Translations under genes and position numbers: made by a program
In this document: one piece after another, positions 1-10,795 of the stretch
Layout of the letters: each line of letters opens with the position of its first letter
Position numbering within the stretch: the stretch's first letter is position 1
From: CAYTRP01 sp964625145
GTDB taxonomy: Bacteria; Sumerlaeota; Sumerlaeia; SLMS01; JAHLLQ01
Assembly (NCBI GenBank): GCA_964625145.1
Contig: CAZVAQ010000012.1
Span: forward strand, 1-40,592
Direction of reading: 5' to 3'
Length of the DNA: 40,592 nucleotides
Notes under the pieces: generated by a model
Databases searched by the model: none
Told to the model about the DNA's origin: nothing
The model's input: only the letters and a program-made list of their open reading frames with translations

Positions 1-941
1 CGTTCGAGAATGCCATGGCCGTGGTGGCCGCGACGGGTGGCTCGACCAACGCGGCGCTGCACCTGCCCGCGATGGCGAATGAATGCGGCATCAAGTTCAC
101 ATTGGCAGACATCAACCGTGTCGCGCGGCGCACGCCGACCATCGCGGACCTGAAGCCGGGCGGCCGCTACCTCGCGTATGACGTGCACAAGGTTGGCGGC
201 GTGCCGGTGATCCTGAAGGTGCTGCTCGATGCCGGGCTGCTGCATGGCGACGTGTTGACCGTCAGCGGCAAGACCATGGCGGAGAACCTGAAGGACGTGC
301 GCCTTCCCGATGGCCAGGACGTCGTCGTGCCGGTGGAAAAGGCCCTGAGCCCCACGGGTGGCTTGGTCGTGCTTCACGGCAACCTGGCGCCCAATGGCGC
401 GGTCATCAAGACGGCCGGCGTGAAGAAGCTACAACACGAAGGCCCCGCGCGCGTGTTCGACTGCGAGGAGGACGCCTTCAAGGCCATCAGCGATTGCAAG
501 ATCGTGAAGGGCGACGTGGTCGTGATTCGCTACGAAGGGCCGAAGGGCGGTCCGGGCATGCGCGAGATGTTGGCGCCGACAGCGGCACTGGTGGGTCAAG
601 GTCTCGGCTATGATTGCGCCATGGTGACGGACGGGCGCTTCAGCGGTGCGACGCGCGGCCTGATGATCGGCCATGTTGCACCAGAGGCGATGGACGGTGG
701 TCCCATCGGCTTGGTCAAGGAAGGCGACCTGATCGCGCTCGACGCGGAGAAGGGGACGATCGAGCTGAAGGTCTCGGACGCAGAACTGGCCGAGCGCCGC
801 AAGACATTCAAGCCGATCGAGCCGCGCTACAAGGGCGGTGCACTGTTCAAGTTCGCGCAACTGGCGCGTCCCGCGAATGAAGGCGCCATCACGTCAAAGG
901 GCGGTGATGACCCGATCCCGGTGCCGAGGTTGGCGAAGTAA
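1..941 (+). CDS. ilvD: Dihydroxy-acid dehydratase, C-terminal part (5' truncated by window)
   Basis: The enzyme dehydrates 2,3-dihydroxy-3-methylbutanoate and its methylpentanoate homologue to the 2-keto acids, the third common step of valine, isoleucine and leucine synthesis in the cytosol. The reading frame is already open at base 3 (FENAMAVVAATGG), so the start lies upstream. About 312 residues are present, compared with about 560 in the family. Family marks are VAATGGSTNAALHLPA near the beginning, GGPGMREM in the middle and the signature TDGRFSGATRG with the active-site serine. The C-terminal end is complete with a TAA stop. The cysteines that bind the Fe-S cluster would be mostly in the missing N-terminal part. 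The gene converges on the minus-strand gene at 1028. Confidence 0.96.
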   Translation, partial: FENAMAVVAATGGSTNAALHLPAMANECGIKFTLADINRVARRTPTIADLKPGGRYLAYDVHKVGGVPVILKVLLDAGLLHGDVLTVSGKTMAENLKDVRLPDGQDVVVPVEKALSPTGGLVVLHGNLAPNGAVIKTAGVKKLQHEGPARVFDCEEDAFKAISDCKIVKGDVVVIRYEGPKGGPGMREMLAPTAALVGQGLGYDCAMVTDGRFSGATRGLMIGHVAPEAMDGGPIGLVKEGDLIALDAEKGTIELKVSDAELAERRKTFKPIEPRYKGGALFKFAQLARPANEGAITSKGGDDPIPVPRLAK

Positions 942-951
942 TAGTCGAGAA

Positions 952-1019
952 AAGGGATTTGAGGGGACGTAAGTTGGCTCGCTCTCGCTAATCACTCCCT
1001 GCCGTCCCTGTTGTCCCTT
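952..1019. other. Nested inverted repeat between convergent genes
   Basis: AAGGGA (952-957) is complementary to TCCCTT (1014-1019), and GGGACG (964-969) is complementary to CGTCCC (1003-1008). They sit between the stops of ilvD and of the minus-strand gene at 1028. This could be a weak two-way terminator, but the loop is long and there is no clear U-tract. Confidence 0.25.
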
Positions 1020-1027
1020 CACTTGAT

Positions 1028-1897
1028 TCACCGCAACACCTGAAATCCAATCCAGCGGCCGAGATCCCGCCCCCAGCGGCGCGAGATTTCGGCCGCGTTT
1101 TTTTCGCCCGAACCTTCGCCATGGCAGAGCAGCACCGCCGAAACGTTGAAGGGCCAATCGGCGGTCGGCGTGCGAATGGCGACATCGCCGGTGCAGGTGA
1201 TCGCGGCAAGAGCCGCGGCGGCGCGCGGGGCGTCTTCGTCGGCCAAACGCCAACATGCCATTCCGCATCCCCGCCAACCGAGCGCGGTTGGTGACAGCCG
1301 CAACGCGAAGCGCCGTGCGAGACGGCTGAGCACGACGCGCGGGATCGATGCGCGCGGATCGGGGAGTCGCGTCGCCGATTGAAGGTACGACCAGAATGGT
1401 ATGTCGCTTTGTAAGGGAACCGGCTGCGAGAGGGCGCGGAGCTCCGCAACAACTTCGGGATCGATGCGCGGCCATTCATTGGGTGTCTCTGGGATCAGCG
1501 AACGATCCGGCGACGCGGAGAAGGGATCGGATTGTTCGCCGGGGACGCGCAGGTCGAGCGCCATGCCGATCTTGAACCAACGCTCTGCCGGCCAGCCCTC
1601 CGTGGCTTCGGCGCCGTGTTGCCATCGTGATGCGAGAGTTCCATCACCGGTCTGCGCGCTCCACCGGACGCCCGGGGGTTCGCCGATGCAAAGCGTCTCC
1701 GAGATGGCGGGATGACGGACGTTGGGCTCAGTCCACATGCCAACGATGGCGCCCGCCGCGTTCAAATCATCCACCCATTCGCGCACCTCGGAGTCCGATG
1801 CGAAAAGGCCATGCGCCAAGTCCGCCCACGGATCACGGCCGAGCGGGAAGGCGGCTTGGGTACTTTTGAGAAACTTGAGGAGGCGAGTGTCGAGCAT
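1028..1897 (-). CDS. Diverged siroheme-decarboxylase-like (AhbA/AhbB, Lrp/AsnC-type) protein, two fused halves
   Basis: A 289-residue protein. Its first 50 residues read like the winged-helix start of AhbA/AhbB/NirD-type siroheme decarboxylases: LLKFLKSTQAAFPL, then DPWADLA, then an acidic stretch and AAGAI. The second half repeats that pattern (ELRALSQPVPLQSDIPFW). It then has GMACWRLADEDAPRAAAAL and ADWPFN, corresponding to the family's G-M-x-x-W and WPYN segments. Known members decarboxylate siroheme in heme d1 or alternative heme synthesis and normally act as two subunits or a fusion. Here the His/Tyr/Arg-rich stretch usually found before WPYN is replaced by TGDVAIRTPT, so activity is doubtful. 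No other heme genes are nearby. The ATG has no clear ribosome binding site. The assignment is by eye and tentative. Confidence 0.55.
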   Translation of the reverse strand: MLDTRLLKFLKSTQAAFPLGRDPWADLAHGLFASDSEVREWVDDLNAAGAIVGMWTEPNVRHPAISETLCIGEPPGVRWSAQTGDGTLASRWQHGAEATEGWPAERWFKIGMALDLRVPGEQSDPFSASPDRSLIPETPNEWPRIDPEVVAELRALSQPVPLQSDIPFWSYLQSATRLPDPRASIPRVVLSRLARRFALRLSPTALGWRGCGMACWRLADEDAPRAAAALAAITCTGDVAIRTPTADWPFNVSAVLLCHGEGSGEKNAAEISRRWGRDLGRWIGFQVLR

Positions 1898-1902
1898 GGG
1901 TT

Positions 1903-1930
1903 AGAATTCGGAATTCAGGATTTGGAAATC
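1903..1930. repeat. Heptanucleotide-period tract (4 units)
   Basis: Four consecutive 7-base units, agaattc / ggaattc / aggattt / ggaaatc, in the gap just upstream of the start at 1897. They resemble the (A/G)GGAATC-type heptads at 17934, 18168, 21551 and 33233. Confidence 0.5.
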
Positions 1931-1961
1931 AAAAAGAAGTTAAAAGATATGATGGAGATGC

Positions 1962-2465
1962 TTACTTCTTGTTGAAGAGAGTCCGTGCGGTGCGAGGGGT
2001 TAAGGCCAAGTCGAGGCGGCCGTTTCCGGCGACGACTTCCTCCTCGAATGAAAACACCATGACGCCCGCCTTGGGAATCTCCATGCCAAACTCCCGCCCG
2101 TGCATGGCCATGGTGGCCATGCAGCCAAGCTGGGTTTGATGTCCGACGCACAGGATGCAGCAATCGCTCCCAAGCTCGGAAGCATGCGCGTTCACGGCGC
2201 GGGCAAAGTCATCCCATCGGACGGACAGGTCGATCTCCGGAATGCGGACCGGCTTCAGGTTGAGGTCGAGCGTCTCGATGACCGCTTCCGCTGTCTGGAT
2301 CGCGCGGAGGCGATAGCTCGTCAGCACGATGTTGGGCATGATTCGGAATCGGGCCATGGCTTCGGCGACCTGGCGCACGCGCATCTCCCCTTTCGGAGTC
2401 AGTGGCCGCTCCTCATCCGGCTCAAGATCCTCGGCGATTCCGTGGCGCATCAGGACAAGCTGCAT
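1962..2465 (-). CDS. sixA: Phosphohistidine phosphatase SixA-like
   Basis: A 167-residue histidine phosphatase of the SixA branch, about the usual length. The catalytic RHG motif is at residues 7-9 (LVLMRHG). It is followed by the typical RPLTPKGEMRVRQVA, then TSYRLRAIQTAE with the second arginine, and the second histidine in CVGHQTQLG. SixA removes phosphate from histidines of HPt domains or of nitrogen-PTS proteins in the cytosol. It lies downstream of ppdK on the same strand but is separated from it by a terminator-like hairpin, so it is probably transcribed mostly on its own. A link to the phosphohistidine chemistry of PPDK is tempting but not shown. Confidence 0.88.
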   Translation of the reverse strand: MQLVLMRHGIAEDLEPDEERPLTPKGEMRVRQVAEAMARFRIMPNIVLTSYRLRAIQTAEAVIETLDLNLKPVRIPEIDLSVRWDDFARAVNAHASELGSDCCILCVGHQTQLGCMATMAMHGREFGMEIPKAGVMVFSFEEEVVAGNGRLDLALTPRTARTLFNKK

Positions 2466-2495
2466 GACGGGCTCCGAGGCGGGATTTGATGGGCA

Positions 2496-2537
2496 AAAGA
2501 GAACGGGGGTGAGCGATCCGTGGATCGTTCACCCCCG
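2496..2537 (-). terminator. Intrinsic terminator after ppdK
   Basis: A 15-base stem: CGGGGGTGAGCGATC (2504-2518) pairs with GATCGTTCACCCCCG (2523-2537) across a 4-base loop, with one imperfect pair. Read on the minus strand it lies just after the ppdK stop and is followed by TTCTCTTTT (2495-2503). It separates ppdK from sixA. Confidence 0.8.
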
Positions 2538-2555
2538 CCCGTGATGTCGAGAGGA

Positions 2556-5420
<2,865 letters not shown>

Positions 5421-5633
5421 ACCGCGTGCTCCTCCTGGGGATCTGACATCAAAATGTCGAAACGGCCTCGCTGGACCGGTCAGTACCTTGTTCCATTGGG
5501 GGTGAGGTGAAGGGTGGTCGTCTGGTCAACCAGGACTGCTCCTGTCGCCGAAGCGCGAAAAACCCGCCCCCAAAACCGCGCGCGATTCCGGGGCATGACC
5601 CGGCGGAGGTCAATCCCCTTTGTCCACAGCTTC

Positions 5634-5678
5634 GGCCGATTCCTGGGGAAAATCGGCCCGAATCTTGGGGGCCGAATC
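5634..5678. promoter_or_regulatory. Inverted repeat cluster upstream of ppdK
   Basis: GGCCGATT (5634-5641) pairs perfectly with AATCGGCC (5651-5658) over a 9-base loop. Two further related copies follow, CCCGAATC (5657-5664) and GGCCGAATC (5670-5678), allowing alternative pairings. It lies in the 281-base gap between larC and ppdK. It lacks a U-tract in either direction, so an operator or leader-RNA structure is as likely as a terminator. Confidence 0.35.
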
Positions 5679-5701
5679 GGGGACTTTCTTCCGTCCACGC
5701 T

Positions 5702-6517
5702 TCAGTGATGATGGTCGTGCCCATGGTGATGTTCGTGGTGGTGGTCGTGTCCGTGGCCGTGCGTGTGCGTATGCAATTCTGTCACGGGAAGTCGCGCTAT
5801 CTCGCCAAGGATGATGCGCAGCAAATTCGCCACTTCGCGCGGATCCCGGGTTCCCGCCCCGTAGCCGGTACGAAGAGGTGTGAAGGTGAAGGGGGATGGA
5901 GCGGGTTTCGCAACCTCCCGCAGGATCGCCGCACCGGTGGGGGTGGTCATCTCAAAGGGGAACTCGGTCCGGCGGATGGGAAAGCATTCCAGGATTGCGA
6001 GCGATCCCGGCACCGGGACAGGCATGGTGCCATGAGCACATTTGTGGAACCCGGCGCCGTCGCTGACCGGACCGGAAAATACCGCATCGATCCCGAGCTG
6101 CTCAAAGGCCAGCATGCTCCCCACGACGTCCACCAGGCAATCCAGCCCGCCAACTTCGTGCAGATGCACCTTCTCGACGGGCATGCGGTGGACGCGGGCT
6201 TCCGCTTCGGCAAGTCGCGTCAGCGCGGCGATGGAGCGCGCCTTCACGCGCCCCCCCACTGTCGACTTCTCGATGATCTCAACCAGATGGCGCAGATGCC
6301 GATGTGGATGCGGCGCATCCTCCACAATGACATCGATCTTCGTGGCGGCGATCTGGTGACGCGTGACGGCGGATCGCCTGAGATCAAAGCCGGGTACGCC
6401 GAGTCCAAGCAACTCTCCGCGCAAGCAATCAAAATCGACCCCCAAGTCAACCAGCGCGCCAAGGAACATGTCGCCGGAACAACCAGCCAGGGGGTCGATG
6501 TAGAGGATCCTGATCAT
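5702..6517 (-). CDS. larC: LarC-like nickel-insertion protein, N-domain only, His-rich tail
   Basis: LarC is the CTP-dependent nickel chelatase that completes the nickel-pincer cofactor of lactate racemase and related enzymes. Family marks run from the N-terminus: YIDPLAGCSGDMFLGALVDLG, HLHEVGGLDCLVDVVG, FEMTTPTGAAIL and GYGAGTRD. The protein is 271 residues and stops where the first domain (LarC1) normally ends. The second domain (LarC2, about 130-150 residues) is absent, and the 281 bases that follow do not encode it in any frame I can recognise. The last ~22 residues are a run of His, Gly and Asp (HTHTHGHGHDHHH...), a likely metal-binding tail. Its ATG overlaps the stop of the ADP-ribosylglycohydrolase-like gene (ATGA), so the two are probably co-translated. 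No larA, larB or larE is in the window. Confidence 0.78.
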   Translation of the reverse strand: MIRILYIDPLAGCSGDMFLGALVDLGVDFDCLRGELLGLGVPGFDLRRSAVTRHQIAATKIDVIVEDAPHPHRHLRHLVEIIEKSTVGGRVKARSIAALTRLAEAEARVHRMPVEKVHLHEVGGLDCLVDVVGSMLAFEQLGIDAVFSGPVSDGAGFHKCAHGTMPVPVPGSLAILECFPIRRTEFPFEMTTPTGAAILREVAKPAPSPFTFTPLRTGYGAGTRDPREVANLLRIILGEIARLPVTELHTHTHGHGHDHHHEHHHGHDHHH

Positions 6518-7668
6518 GCGTTGTCCGCGCCGATGACTATGCGACAGACATCCTCGGCATGAGCAGAGAGGTCGAAGCCGTACTGGTTGCGGTTCGCGTT
6601 GACGACCGTCGCGGCCATGTCGCTGGGGAACGCTTCAATTCCCATCAAGGCACCGACAAGCGCACCGGTCACCGAGCCGTAGCAATCGATGTCCTGGAAG
6701 TGCCCGTCGTCGCCGGCATGATTGATGGCGATGGCCATGGCGCGCAGCGGATTTTCCGGCTGGGTGCGCATGGACACGACGGCAATGGCCAGCGTCTTGA
6801 ACGGGTCGAACGGGTGATAGTGCTTCAGCTCGCGCGAGAGCCACGCGGCGGTTTGCGGATCGCTCATGCCTTCCGGGAGGCGTTCGAGCAGGCGCCTCAA
6901 TTTCTCCCGGACGAAGGGGCCCTCGAAGCAGTTCCCCAATTGCAGGGGATTCATCTCGAGCACGGGCTGGATGACATCGAGCGGTGCGGCGCCGGCGACG
7001 CCGAGGCTGACCATTGCGGCGAACATGCCGACGGCTTCGCGTGCGTAGCCCGTGTCGTAGTAGTCGATGTCATACGCGGCGGTGTAGGCTTCCTCCGGTT
7101 TGCCGGGGAAGAACAGCCCCACCGATGTGAGTGAGATGAGTCCCAGCAGCATGGGGAATCCCATGCCGTCGGCGCGCTCAAATCGTTGGCGCACAGTGCG
7201 ATTGGGTAGCATCACCGAGGGTTGGTTCAGCACGGCCGACGCGATGGGCTCGAACAGGTCGAACTGCTCCTTCGTCTTCGCGACATCCTTCGGAAAGTAT
7301 CTCTCCGGATGATGGTAAAGTTTCAGGTGACGCAGCGCGAACTCCTCGCGCGTTGGCAGACGGCCAAGCTCGATGGCGAGCTGCAGCAGGATGTGATTGT
7401 AGCGCGTGTCATCGGTGCCGACGCCCTTCTCCGGCAGGTCGCCATAGGCATGATGCGGCCCCATGGTGTAGGCGTAATCGTGCAGGCCACTGAGCCATGC
7501 GTCGCCGGTGCGCTCCAATGCGGCGGCCACGGGCCCGAATTCAAAAGGGCCGCCAATGGCATCTCCAATGGCGGCCCCGATGATGCATCCGTGGACGCGA
7601 TCGCGGTAGGTGGCTTTTTGCTCAGGTTGTGACAGATTCGGGGATGGAAGAGAGGTTGATGGATTCAC
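6514..7668 (-). CDS. ADP-ribosylglycohydrolase (DraG) family protein
   Basis: A 384-residue cytosolic protein of the ADP-ribosylglycohydrolase fold. The N-terminal part has GCIIGAAIGDAIGGPFEFGP and GTDDTRYN, the first half of the metal site. The C-terminal part has GDDGHFQDIDCYGSVTGALVGALMG, where the family usually has GGDxDT(x)GA. The DIDC in place of DxDT and the preceding insertion suggest a subgroup with an altered metal site. Members remove ADP-ribose from arginine or other groups, but some have other substrates, so the substrate is unknown. The start is GTG and lies 47 bases inside the end of the upstream radical SAM gene. No later start codon fits the conserved beginning. The stop overlaps the larC-like start. 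Confidence 0.83.
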   Translation of the reverse strand: MNPSTSLPSPNLSQPEQKATYRDRVHGCIIGAAIGDAIGGPFEFGPVAAALERTGDAWLSGLHDYAYTMGPHHAYGDLPEKGVGTDDTRYNHILLQLAIELGRLPTREEFALRHLKLYHHPERYFPKDVAKTKEQFDLFEPIASAVLNQPSVMLPNRTVRQRFERADGMGFPMLLGLISLTSVGLFFPGKPEEAYTAAYDIDYYDTGYAREAVGMFAAMVSLGVAGAAPLDVIQPVLEMNPLQLGNCFEGPFVREKLRRLLERLPEGMSDPQTAAWLSRELKHYHPFDPFKTLAIAVVSMRTQPENPLRAMAIAINHAGDDGHFQDIDCYGSVTGALVGALMGIEAFPSDMAATVVNANRNQYGFDLSAHAEDVCRIVIGADNA

Positions 7669-10453
7669 GGGTCAGGCGCGGGACGGCGTCCTCCGAAAGA
7701 ATGTCCCCAAGGAGTTGCCTCAAAGCCAGCACCGGATCAAGGAATTCCCCATCGCGCAACGACACTTGCATCTGAAAAACCGGCAGGCCCGGCTTTGGGC
7801 CCGGCAGCATGGTGATTTGCTGCACGCCGGACTTGATGTCGCGGGTCTTGACCTTTGCACCACGGCGAATCTGGATAGTCAGGGTCTCTGCTGCGGCGAA
7901 TTCGGCCAGCTTTGCCGCCACCTTTGATTCCTCGATGGTATCCGGTTCCACAAGTTCCACGCGATATTGGGCGCTCTCCGCCAGGGCGGAGATGGCCTTG
8001 CCGTGAAGGGGGACCTCCTCGGCTTCAACAAACTCCAGCCCGGGCGAGTTGATTGCGGCAAGCTTGGCCAGCGCGTTGCGCGGGTCCTCCCAGCGGCACA
8101 GTTGCACCTCGAACAGCTCGCGCTCCCCCGCCACGCCGACGCTGAGCGACGGTCCAAAGTGCAGCCGCGGACGTGGGTTGAAGCCTTCCGTGTAGCTGAC
8201 CGGCAGGCCGGAACGCAGCACCGCCATCTCGACCAGCTTGATCAGGTCCAGATGCGCCAGCCAACGCAGGTCGCCGGTCTTGGTGAAGACGAAACGGACG
8301 CGCTGGACTGCCTGGTTCTCCGGCACGTCCTTCAGAGGCTGGACCTGCTGTAGGCGTCGCAGTTCCTCCGAAGTCACAACGTCGGGTTCGTCGGGCCCTT
8401 GGGCATCGTTGCGCACACCTGCTCCGCCAACGAGGGTCATCTCGTCGACTTCGCCCAGCGCCGCGTTGTCCAACTCGATCTCGCGCTTGAGGATGGACTC
8501 GTGCTTGGCGAGGATGTTGCGCACCTTTGTGTCACAGACGTCACACTTCACGCAACGCACCAGAGCGCAGTCGGGCGTTTCGCCTTCGCGGCGGGACTTG
8601 TCCAGCTCGCGCAACAGGAACGGTTTGCCGAGCGACGGATCGAGGTGATCCCACGGGAGCAGCTCCGTGCGGCCGCGTTCACGATTGGCGTAGAATGTCG
8701 GATCGATGCCGACGTCCTCGCAGGCGAGCATCCACGACTCGAAGTTGAAGCCCTCGTCCCACGAATCGAACTTGGCGCCGCGTTGCCACGCGCGATGGAC
8801 GACTGCGGCAACCTTGCGGTCTGCGCGCGCCAGGATTCCCTCCACAAAGGATCCCTGGAAGTTGTGGGCGCGCACCTGCACGAACTTGCTGCGGGCGCGG
8901 CTGCGGACGTATTCCACGCGGCGGAACAACTCGTCCACGTCGGGCTGCGCGTGCCATTGGAAGGGTGTGTGCGGCTTGGGCACAAAAGGCGAAAGCGTGA
9001 TGGCCAGCGAGAAGTTGCGGCCGGCTATGCGGCGCCCTTCCTCCTCGGCGTACTTGGTCAGATCGACGATCCCTTGGAGGTCTTCGTCCGTTTCGGTCGG
9101 CAGGCCGATCATGAAGTAGAACTTGAGGGTCCGCCAGCCGCGTTCCAGCACCTGCGTGATCGTCGTGCGGAAGCGCTCCTCGTCCACGGCCTTGTTGATG
9201 ACGCGGCGCAGGCGCTCGGTGCCGGCCTCCGGGGCGAACGTGAACCCGGACTTTCCGCCCTGCGCGATGATCGACGCGATCTCCACGTCGAACGCATTGA
9301 TGCGCAGGCTGGGGAGCGACAGCCCCATCGTATTCGCGCCGAACTCTTCCTGTAGCAAACGCATCGCTGTGGGAAGCGCGGTGTAGTCCGCGGAACTGAG
9401 CGACATGAGGCTGATGTCGCGATAGCCCGTGTTGCGAACGGCTTCGCGCGCGATGTCGAGGATGTGCTCCGGCGTGCGCTCGCGCAGGGGGCGGTTGATC
9501 ATTCCCGCTGCGCAGAATCGGCATCCGCAATTGCAGCCACGCTTGATCTCGATCGCGATGCGATCGTGCACGACGCGCACGTTGGGGATGACCTGGCGCA
9601 CGGTGCCAGGATCGGTGGAGATGTCAAACTGCCGCTTCTTGATGAAGGAGGGAACATCCGGTTCCGTGGGGTACATGCCCTCCAGCGTGCCGTCGGCCTT
9701 CCACTCAAAGTGGTAGAACGCGGGGACGTAACATCCCTGGATGCCTGCGATCCTTCGCAGCAGGCGGTGCTTCAGCTTGTTGGGAATGGGAATGTCAAAG
9801 TTCGCGCTCCACCCTTGTCGGTCGTCGCTGATCCACTGCCCTGGTGCAAAGGGCCCCGCCGGATGCAGCGACGCGAGATCATGCCCTTCCGCGCGCATCT
9901 CGCGCTTGAACTCCTCGACGGCGAGCATCAGGTCGTCGAGCACTTCCTCCCCATCGCCGGTGACGAAGACATCGATGAACGGCGCGAGGGTCTCGGCGGC
10001 GAGGGCGCCTTCACCACCCGCGACCACCAGCGGGAACACCGATCCGCGCAGCGCGGACCAAGGCGACAGGCCTGACAGGTCGAGCGCGTTGAGCAGGTTG
10101 GTGTAATTCATCTCGTGCTGGAGCGACGTGCCAATCACGTCGAACTTGGCGAGCGGATCGTGGCTTTCATGCGCCCACAGCGGCGCACCGGCCGCGCGCA
10201 TCTCGCGCTCCATGTCGAGCCACGGGCAGAATGCCCGCTCGGCCCACCATTGCTGGCGGCGGTTGACGCGCTCGTACAAGATCTTGAACCCTTGGTACGA
10301 CATGCCAATGTCGTATTGGTCCGGGAAGAGAAGGGCCAGACGCACGGCCACGTCGGCCGGGCGCTTGACCACCTGGTTGATCTCCCCTCCCGTGTAGCGG
10401 CCGGGCTTTTCAACCTTGTGGAGAATGCGTTCGATGCGAGGGTCCAGCGACAT
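7622..10453 (-). CDS. B12-binding/radical SAM protein fused to a DUF2344-type (radical SAM-linked) domain
   Basis: A 943-residue fusion. Residues about 1-640 correspond to the TIGR03960-type radical SAM family: a vitamin B12-binding-like N-terminal region (ALLFPDQYDIGMSYQGFKILY, VVAGGEGALAAETLAPF) and the radical SAM core with C307-x3-C311-x2-C314 (KRGCNCGCRFC). Residues from about 720 are the TIGR03936/DUF2344 domain (VQRVRFVFTKTGDLRWLAHLDLIK, LPVSYTEGFNPRPRLHFGPSLSVG). In many bacteria the two parts are adjacent or fused near rRNA/tRNA-processing genes, and the reaction is not established. A four-cysteine linker (CALVRCVKCDVC) may bind metal. I chose the ATG at 10453 because AAGGAAG precedes it. 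An upstream in-frame ATG at 10489 has no such site. Confidence 0.9.
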   Translation of the reverse strand: MSLDPRIERILHKVEKPGRYTGGEINQVVKRPADVAVRLALLFPDQYDIGMSYQGFKILYERVNRRQQWWAERAFCPWLDMEREMRAAGAPLWAHESHDPLAKFDVIGTSLQHEMNYTNLLNALDLSGLSPWSALRGSVFPLVVAGGEGALAAETLAPFIDVFVTGDGEEVLDDLMLAVEEFKREMRAEGHDLASLHPAGPFAPGQWISDDRQGWSANFDIPIPNKLKHRLLRRIAGIQGCYVPAFYHFEWKADGTLEGMYPTEPDVPSFIKKRQFDISTDPGTVRQVIPNVRVVHDRIAIEIKRGCNCGCRFCAAGMINRPLRERTPEHILDIAREAVRNTGYRDISLMSLSSADYTALPTAMRLLQEEFGANTMGLSLPSLRINAFDVEIASIIAQGGKSGFTFAPEAGTERLRRVINKAVDEERFRTTITQVLERGWRTLKFYFMIGLPTETDEDLQGIVDLTKYAEEEGRRIAGRNFSLAITLSPFVPKPHTPFQWHAQPDVDELFRRVEYVRSRARSKFVQVRAHNFQGSFVEGILARADRKVAAVVHRAWQRGAKFDSWDEGFNFESWMLACEDVGIDPTFYANRERGRTELLPWDHLDPSLGKPFLLRELDKSRREGETPDCALVRCVKCDVCDTKVRNILAKHESILKREIELDNAALGEVDEMTLVGGAGVRNDAQGPDEPDVVTSEELRRLQQVQPLKDVPENQAVQRVRFVFTKTGDLRWLAHLDLIKLVEMAVLRSGLPVSYTEGFNPRPRLHFGPSLSVGVAGERELFEVQLCRWEDPRNALAKLAAINSPGLEFVEAEEVPLHGKAISALAESAQYRVELVEPDTIEESKVAAKLAEFAAAETLTIQIRRGAKVKTRDIKSGVQQITMLPGPKPGLPVFQMQVSLRDGEFLDPVLALRQLLGDILSEDAVPRLTRESINLSSIPESVTT

Positions 10454-10502
10454 AGGCTTCCTTGCTGCGCGAGGGCGTCTTGGGGGCACAGTTCCGGGAC
10501 GG

Positions 10503-10520
10503 GCGGATGCGAAAATCCGC
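10503..10520. other. Hairpin between the hydroxylase operon and radical SAM gene
   Basis: GCGGAT (10503-10508) pairs with ATCCGC (10515-10520) around a 6-base loop, extendable outward over GGG/CCC with a bulge. There is no U-tract on the minus strand, so termination is uncertain. Confidence 0.3.
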
Positions 10521-10555
10521 GCCCCCGGCGTGGGCTGCCCGGTTACTGTTGGACA

Positions 10556-10795
10556 CTACGGCCCGGATTCAAAGCATTTTCTGCCCGGTTGGCATTTTGG
10601 GTGGGTCGCGATGTCGCGGTCCGGGCCGATGGGATCGTTGGTGCGGTCGCACCAATAGGTCATGGATTCGTCATAGTGCAGGCGCCCGGGGCGCTCGTCC
10701 AAGCGATAGGTCATGGACTTGCACCGCAGGTTCGCGCAGCAGGGTTGGGAGTCGCTGAGGGCGTGGCCAAAGCCACCGGAGGCCGGGGGTGTCAT
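10556..10795 (-). CDS. Small cysteine-rich protein coupled to the molybdenum hydroxylase operon
   Basis: I do not recognise the family. The 79-residue frame starts at an ATG that overlaps the stop of the FAD subunit (ATGA), the same junction used by the other operon members, which is the main reason to believe it. It has six cysteines (19, 20, 25, 49, 68, 74) in PCCANLRC, YWC and KCQPGRKC. It also holds an internal echo, KSMTYRLDE and ESMTYWCDR, around residues 26-51. There is no signal peptide or membrane segment. The pattern fits a small metal- or Fe-S-binding protein. A role in electron transfer or enzyme assembly is inference from position only. Confidence 0.55.
   Translation of the reverse strand: MTPPASGGFGHALSDSQPCCANLRCKSMTYRLDERPGRLHYDESMTYWCDRTNDPIGPDRDIATHPKCQPGRKCFESGP

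Noticed and set aside
5449..5724. Possible LarC second domain reached by frameshift after the His-rich tail
   Set aside because: The only open frame here encodes no LarC2-like motif, and the 281-base gap is too short for the domain before ppdK.
8399..9355. Plus-strand open frame of 318 codons inside the radical SAM gene
   Set aside because: Antisense to a well-defined radical SAM/B12 protein and lacks a ribosome binding site or motifs.
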